This document shows, piece by piece, positions 36,505-45,934 of a stretch of 64,000 nucleotides of DNA. Position 1 is the first letter of the stretch; every line of letters starts with the position of its first letter. The notes beneath the pieces were generated by a model. The model made no database searches. It was not told the DNA's origin and saw nothing but the letters and a program-made list of their open reading frames with translations. Source of the DNA: Bactericera cockerelli (Eukaryota; Arthropoda; Insecta; Hemiptera; Triozidae); contig CM044958.1 of assembly GCA_024516035.1 (NCBI GenBank), forward strand, positions 26,245,517-26,309,516. The letters are read 5' to 3'. The translations under genes were made by a program, and so were the position numbers.

Positions 36505-36620
36505 TTGGGGTTAACGTTGCTTTCACCTACATGGTCATATCACGACGGTGTGTTTTACCCAGCAACTCATTCTAACCTCACCCAACCTGAGTGTAGCCGG
36601 GAATAGCCTGCAGAACGTCG
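36505..36620 (-). repeat. 5S-type SINE 3' body fragment
   Basis: On the plus strand GGGGTTAACGTTGCTTTCA, TGGTCATATCACGACGG and CCTCACCCAACCTGAGTG are the complement of the 42014-42142 body. A short 5S-like piece at about 36972-36996 (CTCACCACGCTGGACCTTGC) could be the separated head. Confidence 0.75.
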
Positions 36621-38630
36621 ATAACCATAGTCGTATTTTTCTTTGTAACCAAAAATTTTTTCCAGGTTAGGTTTCTTCCAAATATTTCCATTTTATTCCA
36701 AGGTCAACTTCAACACATTCGTGAAAGAAAAATGCGTTTCGGTACTTTTAAAAATAAACAATGGACTTAACCATATAAAAAAACTGGACGCAAGAATTTT
36801 CTACTTCCATTTTGGTTAACTTGAAGAGGAAATTTTTCCTCTTCCAAAAGAAAAATGACTTGCTTCCAGTTTGGTTCATTTTATTCCCGTTCGCTTAACT
36901 TTGGTTAGAAAGAAAAAATACGGCACATGATGACATTGATTGATTGGAAACCAGAACGGTACCAATCTTTTCCCTCACCACGCTGGACCTTGCTTATTAT
37001 GTTTAACCTTTTATTCTTTCTTGAATTACTTCCGACTCTAGGTGGTAGGTATCGGTCTCAAGATTGGTTTGTTAAGTTATTATTACACTGTACCTATAGT
37101 ATTTTCTCTATGTATAAAACTCAAATCTGTGCGTGGCTGACTATGTATCTAATATTAGTAGGTGTCTATTTACAATATACCACATCCCAAACGGTAACAG
37201 ATATCAAAATTTTCATGAGAATCGACCACCCCCAAAACCATTATCGCTTTGCCCAGAAAAAATATAAAAAGTTCGAAAAGGCATGGCTGTCCAGCAGTAC
37301 GGCCGTGCCTTAGTTAATTTGAAATTTAGTCCCGTTACAAAGTACATGCAAACGGCTAGTTATGAATAACATTGCAGAATTATTAAGGTCATTGTTTGAT
37401 TAGACACTAGAGGAAAACAAAGAGTTTTTGCACAGAGTTCCTCTATTATTAAAAAAATGCATAGTGGATTTTTCCCTTTATTTCATAATATTAAAAACTG
37501 TAGGTTTAACAAAGCACGAAATTAAAGTGGAACGAAAATAAATGGCAAAGGTCTTGCATGTCGAGAGATAGCATTTTGAAAATACGTAGTAATGGAAAGA
37601 TAGTGATTGCATGTCTAAGAGTGAACTCGCTATAACGCAACGGTCAAGTGAAAACCGTCATCTGTAATTTGTATAACTATAAAAATGTCCAACTTTTAAT
37701 TATGAATAAGGAATAAGCTTTGTAACATAATTTTAGCAAAAGTTTTAAAAAGGCATAATATAAACAATATTTACCAAGACATCAAAACAAGCGTTTTATA
37801 AGGAAAATTCTTGTTTAGCAAGAGCTATATCATTATAATAATGGAAGATAATAAATACCTACAGTCTACATATAATAATTATTTGTCCAACAAAAACCAT
37901 CACTCTTCATGTATACGTTGTGTTTAAAGTGACCGATTTCAAATTTCTATAGATTAATGTAACAGGCACAGTAAATAAAGAATCACTTTGCTAAGGGCAA
38001 AATGAAGACCCAAGTTCCAGTCAGTTCTCAATGTTTTTATAAAAAAAATAAAATGCGTTTAATGCATATATTTATGTATTGACGTTGATTTGTCTAGATA
38101 TGAAATAATACTGTGTTAAAAGATATAAGATACATAATATTTACAGGCAGGGAGTTATAATGGCCTATTTTAGCTTATCATAACATGCAAGACGCTATAC
38201 TCTTGGTTCTCCAGAGAAGAATAAATAAAGCTTGGAAAACCCTCCCTTGAGAGTGAACCAAACACCCTGAACTTAAACGAGGTTGATAATGTACATGTAC
38301 AAGGTAAAGTTTTCGGCTACCCCAAAATTGTTTTTACAAGACTTGAAAGTAATATCAACCTTAATTCCACAATGTGAGTAAAAGGGGAAAATTCCTCATG
38401 ATTTATTATTAACTCATTTAATAAATCAGGAGGAATAAACCCTTGGACTTAATATTATCCTTCTTCATTTATATGTACCTACGTAACCTAATATTACCTA
38501 TAGATATTGTTGGGTGAGATTAAGAAGGGTTGAATAGTGATGGAAAAGTATTTCCACAGGAAGTAGATCATACTGTTCTAAACCACGTAGATATAGTTTG
38601 GAGTGTGGACTATTACTCTGTACAGAACTG
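36620..38630. other. unannotated AT-rich sequence
   Basis: The frame at 36927-37313 (128 codons) includes part of the degraded 5S-like sequence and has no recognisable domain. Nothing else was seen. Confidence 0.4.
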
Positions 38631-38754
38631 ACACCATAGGCCGGCCATTCACGTACAGTCCAAACTGTCAGTTTGGACCATCAGTCCAAACTGACAGTTT
38701 GGACTGTAAACTGAGATGCCCACTAACATTCAGTTAAAACCATCAGTTCTCACA

Positions 38755-39193
38755 ATGGATTCCGACGACGACATCGCTGTTCTCGTATTATTTTTCGTAA
38801 TAATCAAGAAAAAGAAAAAAAGAAAGCCTAAAAAGTCAGTGGTGCAAGAAGTGGTTTCAATATTCTGATGTTACTTTATTAAAAGAATTATCATCTGAGG
38901 AACCACTAGATTACCTGAATTATTTGCGAATGTCGCAAACGGCGTATGAAAAATTACTTTTACTAGTTTCTCCATTGATTAAGAAACAAGACACAGCAAT
39001 AACTCCACATGAAAGATTGACAGCTACTTTGAGATTTCTAGCAACTGGTCGTTCGTATGAGTGTCTGAAATTCTCAACAAGGATATCACCTCAACATCTT
39101 GGAAAAATCATACCAGAAACGTGTGCCGCCTTGATCAAAGTTTTTTTGTGTTTACATTTTCTAATCTTTTCAAAAATAATTCTTGTCTGGTGA
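38755..39193 (+). pseudogene. HARBI1-like nuclease, N-terminal remnant, frameshifted
   Basis: An ATG at 38755 opens MDSDDDIAVLV and a Lys-rich stretch. Around 38835 the family-like frame moves by +1 and continues SQWCKKWF, LLKELSSEEPLDYLNYLRMS, then ERLTATLRFLATGRSYECL and FSTRISPQHLGKIIPETCAA. The RMS..., ERL-x-x-TLRFLATG and ETCAA blocks are diagnostic of the N-terminal half of PIF/Harbinger nucleases. The frame ends at 39193 before the catalytic DDE segment, which is deleted. It faces the MADF remnant. Confidence 0.88.
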
Positions 39194-39339
39194 TTCTTGT
39201 TGTTCAATAGTTTTAAATTTCCTTATTCCTTTTAAGAATTTAAACAAGTTTTTTTTCCGAGATGGAAGCCAAATTGAAAATAATTATTACTATTTCGATC
39301 TCAGCCTTCTCATCGAAAGAAGTACGTTGCTTAACTTTG

Positions 39340-39397
39340 ATGGTCCCACGAGAACCGGTGCATTCAACGCGCCATCAACGCTGGCGTTGATGGCGCG
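39340..39397 (-). repeat. 5S-like fragment with 14-bp perfect hairpin
   Basis: On the minus strand GCGTTGAATGCACCGGTTC and CTCGTGGGACC match the 5' part of 5S rRNA. CGCGCCATCAACGC (39368-39381) pairs perfectly with GCGTTGATGGCGCG (39384-39397), so the 5' end of the 5S unit is present in inverted duplicate. Confidence 0.7.
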
Positions 39398-39461
39398 TAT
39401 ACATTTGTTTGTTTATTTGTTGTTGTATATATTTTCCATATACATATATATACAACATGTC

Positions 39462-39591
39462 TATTGTAAATTAGTTTGTCCAAACTACAATATTCTTTAT
39501 GTTCCTCGGAATTAACATTCCAGAGACAGGGCTCTGATCTTAAAATTGCAATGAAATCGACAGTTGCTTGAGATGCCTTTTGGCGCGACAT
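39462..39591 (-). pseudogene. MADF-domain ORF, N-terminal remnant
   Basis: From an ATG at 39589-39591 the minus-strand frame reads MSRQKASQATVDFIAILRSE followed by PCLWNVNSEEHKEYCSLDKL. The (F)I-x-x-x-RSEPCLWN...Y pattern matches the start of a MADF/Myb-SANT-like DNA-binding domain. PIF/Harbinger elements typically carry such a gene beside the nuclease, which fits this location between Harbinger ends. Similarity stops after about 45 codons. Confidence 0.75.
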
Positions 39592-39828
39592 TTTTAAAAA
39601 TTCAAAATCGGTAATCTGAACTCTGAAGAGAAATTGGTTAACTGAGGACTGAAAGCGCCATTCACATAAAAAAATTAACTGTCAGTCCAAGCACCTTCAG
39701 TTCAAAATATAAAATTCTTATAATCCTACAGTCCAACTCATTAGTCCAATTGGACTGTAGTCCACTGCCATTCACGTCAGTCGAAAGTATCAGTTTGGAC
39801 TGATCAGTCCAAACTGTCAGTTTGGACT

Positions 39829-40492
39829 AGGGTTGCCAGACGTCCCGTATTTCCCGGGACGTCCCGTATTTTGGGCACTTTTCAAAATGTCCCGTACGGG
39901 ACACGCGTGTCCCGTATTTTCCCCAGTATCACCATCTCCTCTGGTAATTTAGGTGATAATAAATTGATACAATACAGTAGGTATGTATATCATACTAAAA
40001 TCAGAGTACAGACAGTGGCAGTTGATTTTTAAAAATTTAAATTTACAAAATGTGCAAAATGTATTCAAAATTGTATCATTTGTAATGAGCATTCCTAGCT
40101 CGAACTGTTACGTAGAGAGAGTTTTCTCTCAAATGAACCTGAAATGGACAGACATCAGGAACAGGTGTTCGGCTGACATGATTTCAACTGAACTAAAAAT
40201 AATGTTCAACTACAATATCACTTGTACCCAATTTTACCAATATCTCAATGGTAAAAAAGATTTTGTCAAAAAAATACAGTCTAATCAAAAATATGAGAAG
40301 TAATAAATAAATCTGAATAGTAAAAAGTTGTTTTTAAAAATAAAGCTTTTTTCTTTCTTCCGAACATTGCAGGATGTGGGGGGGGGGGGGGTGTTAAAAA
40401 GGGCTTGTCCCGTATTTTCATCCAAAATCCCGTTTTTTTGGACGTTTTAGGTCTCTTGTCCCGTTTTGGGCTGGAAATGATCTGGCAACCCT
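39829..40492. mobile_element. hAT-type element nested in the Harbinger end
   Basis: AGTTTGGACT occurs at 39819-39828 and 40493-40502 on either side of ends AGGGTTGCCAGA and TCTGGCAACCCT. The duplicated sequence is the Harbinger subterminal repeat, showing order of insertion. The overlap leaves the duplication 8-10 bp, consistent with the 8 bp usual for hAT. Subterminal repeats of GTCCCGTATTT occur at 39842, 39861, 39909 and about 40407. A G-run lies at about 40378-40391. Confidence 0.92.
39983..40303 (+). pseudogene. hAT transposase C-terminal dimerisation domain
   Basis: An open frame of 106 codons contains FVMSIPSSNCYVERVFSQMN followed by LKWTDIRNR and then FYQYL. This is the hallmark hAT C-terminal dimerisation region (IP-x-SN-x-x-x-ER-x-FS-x-M-N ... 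W-x-x-x-RN). The BED zinc finger and catalytic RNase-H-like fold are missing, so the element is a deletion derivative moved in trans at most. Confidence 0.88.
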
Positions 40493-40720
40493 AGTTTGGA
40501 CTGATCGTGAATGGCCGGCCATATACATAAACCGGGCAGTATAAATAAGTAAAGTGAAAATAGTTTTATATGTATAAGATAAAGCAAATTCTTGGCGTAA
40601 TATATTCTCGTTGTACATTGACTATTGTAATGCACTATCTATACATATCATCATTGAAAACTTCTGATAAATGTGATACTCGTATATTATATCGTGAAAG
40701 TGTCTCTTGGAATATATTAT

Positions 40721-41229
40721 CCCCCAAAAAACACTACGTGTAAAAATAGTCGTCAAGTGTTGGAATGATCAAAAAGAACTGATATCAAAAACGTCAATTT
40801 TCTATGTTTGAAGGAATTATTTTTCACGTAATTAGTCTCTTGATAATTCAACCAAAATAATAGCCTCACAACAACAATGCACCTTTGAGCAAACTTTGAT
40901 TTGGTATTTTGAGAATTTAACCAAAAAAAAGCCACACGACAAAACAATGTTCTTGTAAGAACAATGTTGCATAATTACAGAACCATTGTTCTTACAAGAG
41001 CATTGTTTTGTCGTGTGGCTTTTTTTTGGTTAAATTCTCAAAATACCAAATCAAAGTTTGCTCAAAGGTGCATTGTTGTTGTGAGGCTATTATTTTGGTT
41101 GAATTATCAAGAGACTAATTACGTGAAAAATAATTCCTTCAAACATAGAAAATTGACGTTTTTGATATCAGTTCTTTTTGATCATTCCAACACTTGACGA
41201 CTATTTTTACACGTAGTGTTTTTTGGGGG
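40721..41229. mobile_element. palindromic MITE, 509 bp (CCCCC termini)
   Basis: Arms of 246 bp (40721-40966 and 40984-41229) are nearly perfect complements, with one mismatch noted near the centre, around a 17-bp spacer. Termini CCCCCAAAAAACAC and the complement are flanked outward by AT. The first dozen bases match the 22440-23384 palindrome but the rest of the arm does not. Identical open frames on opposite strands are mirror images, not genes. Confidence 0.93.
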
Positions 41230-41880
41230 ATATCACTACTTTTTGATTTAATTGATTTTCCTCTAATAGATGAAATAAAAACTAATCAACAATCAACAGA
41301 TAAAAGAAAAAGGACTTTTAATTTAAGGATGTTGCGATACGCAGTAATATTATGAGACTATCATGTAAAATGTTGGGTAGTTTATATTGAACTAGTGAGG
41401 TGACACTACTTTGTTTAAGGAAAAAAGTTAAAATGAGTTGCATGCTCGAAAATTATATTGTGACCCAAGTACTGTTCTGTAAATAATTACAATTGCAAGG
41501 AGAGAAAAAATGATAGAAAAAAAAACATTGAAAAGATGCTGAAAGAAAATTTCACAGTACTTGCTGAAGAGAGGAGAAATCTTGAGATAACAGGTGTGAT
41601 CCTTATTTGAGTGACACTAGATAGCGCCCAGCAATTTTGTTGATCTTTTCAAATTTTGAAACCCACTACCGAGGTTCACTAACAGAAAACTACCCCGTTT
41701 CATTATTTTTGGCAATAATTAGGGTGATATCGAGTATTTCATAGAACTGGTACTTCAGTAATCGATTACTTAAAAGTACCGAGTATATATCCAATTACTT
41801 TTGTACTTGGTTTTTGAGATTATGAGAGAGGATGTAAATGGAATAATGAATTCGAGTAATCATTCAAGAACCAAGTACAA
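41230..41880. other. unannotated AT-rich sequence
   Basis: Contains an imperfect inverted pair near 41770-41880 (GTACCGAG..., ACCAAGTACAAAAG) but no assigned element. Confidence 0.4.
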
Positions 41881-41891
41881 AAGCACCGGCT

Positions 41892-42160
41892 AGCCAGCGT
41901 CGATGGCATGTTGAATACACCGGTTCCCTTCAGAACACCGAAGTTAAGCGACATCCAGCGAGGTTAAGACTTGGTTGGGTGACCATTCAAATTCTAATTC
42001 TCGTGACGCTGGCTTTTCCCGGCCCCACTCAGGCTGGGTGAGGTCAATGTGAGTAGCAGGTTTGTGAGTTTCCTGCGAATGGAGGGTAAAACCCCCGTCG
42101 TGATATGACCATGGCAGTTGAAAGCGACGTTAAACCCCACTTAAAAAAAAAAAAAAAAAA
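41892..42160 (+). mobile_element. 5S-rRNA-headed SINE with target duplication
   Basis: The 121-nt head (41893-42013) matches eukaryotic 5S rRNA along its length: TTGAATACACCGGTT, ACACCGAAGTTAAGC, GACTTGGTTGGGTGACC. Its ends GCCAGCGTC and GACGCTGGC form a perfect 9-bp helix I. A body of about 130 bp (GGCTGGGTGAGGTCAATGTG, AATGGAGGGTAAAACC) and an A tail follow. AAGCACCGGCT flanks both sides (41881-41891 and 42161-42171). The attached body, tail and direct repeats show retrotransposition, not a 5S gene. Confidence 0.92.
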
Positions 42161-42171
42161 AAGCACCGGCT

Positions 42172-42840
42172 CTTTCATTATTCAGTACACTAACTAAATC
42201 TCACAATTTTGCATTCAGAACGTTTACAGGAGATGTATCACAAAATTTGTTGAGTGTTTTAGTTTCAAGTGTTTCAATAAATTAGAAGCTCCATCTCCTA
42301 TTTTATAAACTGAATTACATAATGTACATTTCCCTAAACCGATTTTTTGACAAATAAGTTTCAAATAGAAGACTTGTTTCTACGAGACAATGAGGAAAAT
42401 ATTAGGACACCGACAGCCTGAATATTATTCATAGATAATATCGGAACAATTAAGTACCTCTCGCTGCTGTACCCAATTCTAGAAATAAAGAAACCAATAT
42501 TCCTTTATTTTTAAGAGGATTAATTTTCAGCAAAAAAAAAAAAAAAAATCTGCCTACTGGCTGAACATGGACCAAGTCAGGCTGAACATGGACCAGCTTT
42601 AAAATCTTAAATACAATGGTGTGTCTTGTGGTATATTGTTTTAAAGGTGTCTTAAAAATAAAGAAATACGGGTTTTTGCGTTTTTTGATATTTTGAGTCG
42701 TTTTCGAGAAACCCAGGCTTGGGTGAAACTTTATGGATGTCCTGTATATTTATGTAGGTAGATATTTGTAAATTTTGAATGAGATCTTCGTAATTTACGA
42801 TTCAAAATACAAAAGTATTGATTCAAATAAATGCTTTATT
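42172..42840. other. unannotated sequence
   Basis: A 16-bp A-run near 42532-42548 and a short tandem phrase (GGCTGAACATGGACCA, twice near 42560-42597). Near 42715-42750 CAGGCTTGGGTGAAACTTTA and TGTCCTGTATA look like a mariner-type terminus in minus orientation, but no partner was found. Confidence 0.4.
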
Positions 42841-42845
42841 TAGAC

Positions 42846-43090
42846 TGTCAGTGGCCAGCATCCGTGGCGTAATGGTTGTAACTACTGCCCGTAGTCCAGA
42901 CATTTCGAGTTCCATTCCCGTTTGTTGCATACTTTTCTAATGTTTTTTCCCCTCTTAACACGTGAGTCTGGAATCACAGCCCTTCCCAGGCTGGGTGAGG
43001 TAAATGTAGGTACCTGGAACGATTCCCAGTCAATGGAGGGTAAAACCTCCCGTCCTTACTTGTTCAAATCATGACGTTAAAACCAAATAC
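42846..43090 (+). mobile_element. tRNA-headed SINE sharing the 5S-SINE 3' body
   Basis: The head is tRNA-like (GTGGCGTAATGGTTG, weak B box GAGTTCCATTCCC). The 3' part (CAGGCTGGGTGAGGTAAATG, CAATGGAGGGTAAAACC, CATGACGTTAAAACC) aligns with the body of the 41892-42160 element. Confidence 0.85.
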
Positions 43091-44230
43091 AATCAACTGG
43101 TCACAATCGTTTTAAAATGAGGTTGGTGTGATAATGGGTGCTTCTTTTGTGGAACTTCAACCAGTATAAATATAATGAAGAAAAACACATACCTATTTAA
43201 TCTTAAAATCCATTCATTAATAATCAACTAGTGTTTTAACCTTGTATTGAAAAATTAGTAATGAACTCGTTAAAAAACGGACAGCTCGGTTTCGTGGTTT
43301 TCTTAAAAATACAATTTTAATTATATTATGTACCTACGTACATGGTAGGTAGATGGAAATTCGATATTGGCAAAATAAAGTGCCGAGTATTATTGTATGT
43401 TCCGAAAGTGCCTCTTACTATGGCTCTAAGAAATGTTGACCCATATATTTGCCAAACTTCGAGTTGCTAAACATGGTGTCATTTCAGCATAATCAGTAGA
43501 TATAAACAGAAGAAGTGAGAAATTATACTAGATGTACAATTAATAATTATAAATTAATAAGCAAGCATTATATTCATGGAATATACCCTGAAAATTTCAG
43601 CTCGATTGGACAAAACATGCAACTTATATCATGTTACAAACAATAGGTAGATGGATAATTAGATTGTGACAAATCAATGTTGATCGAGAACCATACTCAC
43701 TTCGTTCGAAATTAAACGGTCATAGGAGGTTGACTCAAACTACCAACTACTGTTTTTTTTTCTCACGAGAAAACCGGACATCCAAAGTACAGAGTAAAAA
43801 AAAAAATTCTACCTAGCCGAGATTCGAACCCAGGCCACCTTGCAAACTTTGTGTTTTACCTACACCAGTCGACGACCACAGAGCCTGCTCAATACATAAT
43901 ATTTTATTATAATTTATCATTGTTTTGATCTACATGAATATTTTTCTTCTTACTGGCCAATATTTTATACACTTCGAATAATATAGACCTAGTTTACCTC
44001 TTGATGTAGAAATCTTTGATTGAAGTTATAGAACGTTATTGTTCCCATTCTGATAAAACGGTCTGATTGCAGCTTGGATGAAGCTATGACCATTATATCC
44101 CACCCGTATTTTAAGTTATATGTGAGGCGAAGATTTTTTGTTACTCTCATAAATCTAAATCCAGTTTTTTCTTTTTATGTCTCACACTGTCGCTGATTTT
44201 TCTAAAATTTTATTTACATCGTATTATAAT
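43090..44230. repeat. dispersed repeat fragments
   Basis: CCCTGAAAATTTCAGCTCG near 43588 matches the 7470 repeat. At about 43750-43890 a minus-strand tRNA-like piece (GATTCGAACCCAGG) with CTCACGAGAAAACCGGACA resembles part of the S3 SINE. No gene was recognised. Confidence 0.55.
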
Positions 44231-44234
44231 TTTG

Positions 44235-44650
44235 CGTAGTTAGACCTTTAGAAAGAACCTTCAGTCATCAACTTGGGATAACTAGGCGTGGCTCCAGGGT
44301 TCATTATAGATATTCCTTTAGAGGGCTTTAAAGACTTTTCTACTTGTTTCAACCATCTGAAATTAAGTGATCTCATTCCCTTTGACTAGACCCTTCTAAA
44401 AACACCAGAAATACATCTCTAGGATAACAATAGACGGCTCTGGGCTCCAAAATAAGTATTCCTTTCAAAGGCTATAACTCAAGTTTGGTCCAGTGTAATA
44501 ATTTGGTTATATTTTTATATTTTTTCCTATGATAACGCCTTTCGAAAAATACCAGAATCGCAGCTCCAAGATAACCAGGGGCGGCTCTGTGCAACTTTCC
44601 GCTTTTATTTTAGAAGGCTATATCTCCTATCCTATAAAAAATAAATACTT
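44235..44650. repeat. degenerate tandem repeat, period about 147 bp
   Basis: Three strongly diverged units are recognisable by GATAAC(T/A/C)A at 44277, 44423 and 44570, each followed by a CGGCTC- or TGGCTC-like word and AGGGCT- or AAGGCTAT-like words at matching offsets. Confidence 0.6.
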
Positions 44651-45110
44651 GAAACTATAAAAGGTATGCAGAAATAAAAATTCCCTATCCAAAAACGTAG
44701 CTCACGTCTTTCCACGACAAGCACACATTGCTGTACGCTTGACAGAAAATTGGTCTGAAAAAAAAAAAACCTGTATGAATATTTTCATGAAATTTAAGAT
44801 TTTCGGCGTGGCCAGAAAACGACTTTAACTGATCGTAGGAACCTCGCGCTTTCGTGAAACACAATCTATTTTCGCGTCTAATTACGAATTTGAAATAAAA
44901 ATCGATAAAAGTTAGCGGGAGGTGTGCGAAAACAATAAAACAAAATACGTATAAACTCTGTTTCGTGTTAATATAGGCCGGTTGGCTGGCGCTACTTGAC
45001 GAGCGCTCGCCTCCCGGCGAGCTTGATAAGAATTGTTTTAGCATTGACGGTTTCAAAGTCCTTGTTGAGGATTTCTGTTCTGATATTCCATAGCTCTTGA
45101 TTGTGATGTC

Positions 45111-45926
45111 TAGAGCCCGGATTTTTGCATATTGCATATTTGCATATGCAATTGCATATTTTGGCGGTTTTTTCGGAGTTTGCATATTTGAGCAAAATCC
45201 TGCATATTTCAACAATATTGGCCAAAATTTGCATATTTCGGGGTTTATTAGGGGTAAAAATTCGGTAAGTAGGTATCTAAACTATCTACCTACTCAGAAC
45301 TACCTAAGTCCATTCAAATCTTAGGACGTAAATCGTAAAATCACATTTTGTTAGTGTACCTAGTTACCTACCTACCTACATTGTGAAGTCATGTGGGTAC
45401 CTACTGAGTACTGACAAGCAGCTAGCCTGCTAGCCTACTGAAACAAGATCAAACGTGTCGTAACGCGTCTGCAATACTCTCATCTGCACTCCACGTATCA
45501 GCAGGGTAGGATAGGTAGAGAGAGGGATAGGTACCTACATGTATTGTATTAATTTCTTTCTTTGTTCTCTTTCCTCTCTATTAGTTTTCGGCTGTTTTCT
45601 ACTTGCAGTGAATTTATTGTGTTTGTAAACGATTAACCTTTCTACTGATTTTCACTCGAGAAATGTGTATGCATAACGGATACTCTAGTTAAAGGAATAG
45701 ATTATTTTGAATTTAAAATATAATTTGCATTTTTGACTTAGTTAGATACTAACTTTACAATGCCAGTTGACCAAAGTAAAATTAAGTCCTGGCTGAGTGA
45801 GTTTACGGGTTTACATTTTTGCATATATTGGCCTTTTTGTTTACATTTTTGCATATATTGGGCTTTTCGCTTGCATATGCAATTGCATATTTTAGCCTTT
45901 TTTTGCTGCATAAAATCCGGGCTCTA
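45111..45926. mobile_element. hAT deletion derivative, 816 bp
   Basis: Ends TAGAGCCCGGATTTT and AAAATCCGGGCTCTA are flanked by GTGATGTC (45103-45110) and GTGATGAC (45927-45934), an 8-bp duplication with one mismatch. Many copies of TTGCATAT lie near both ends, including GCATATGCAATTGCATATTT on both sides in the same orientation. Length and duplication fit hAT. Confidence 0.88.
45760..45813 (+). pseudogene. N-terminal scrap of a hAT-type ORF
   Basis: An ATG inside the element reads MPVDQSKIKSWLSEFTG before running into the TTGCATAT repeats. A short Lys-rich start followed by WL-x-EF resembles the opening of BED-less hAT transposases, but with only about 18 codons the match is suggestive only. 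Confidence 0.35.
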
Positions 45927-45934
45927 GTGATGAC

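Larger units (their letters stand above)
38639..40520. mobile_element. decayed PIF/Harbinger transposon
   Basis: Termini GGCCGGCCATTCACG and the complement are flanked by ATA on both sides (38636-38638 and 40521-40523), a 3-bp duplication as expected for PIF/Harbinger. Subterminal regions are built from repeated CAGTCCAAACTG and CAGTTTGGACTG. It carries the start of a nuclease gene on the plus strand and the start of a MADF-type gene on the minus strand, with the middle lost, and a hAT element inserted in its right end. Confidence 0.9.

Noticed and set aside
40753..41197. Two identical 60-75 codon ORFs on opposite strands
   Set aside because: They are mirror images produced by the palindromic MITE and have no domain.
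41893..42013. Functional 5S rRNA gene
   Set aside because: Although the head is full length, it is fused to a SINE body and A tail and is flanked by a target duplication.
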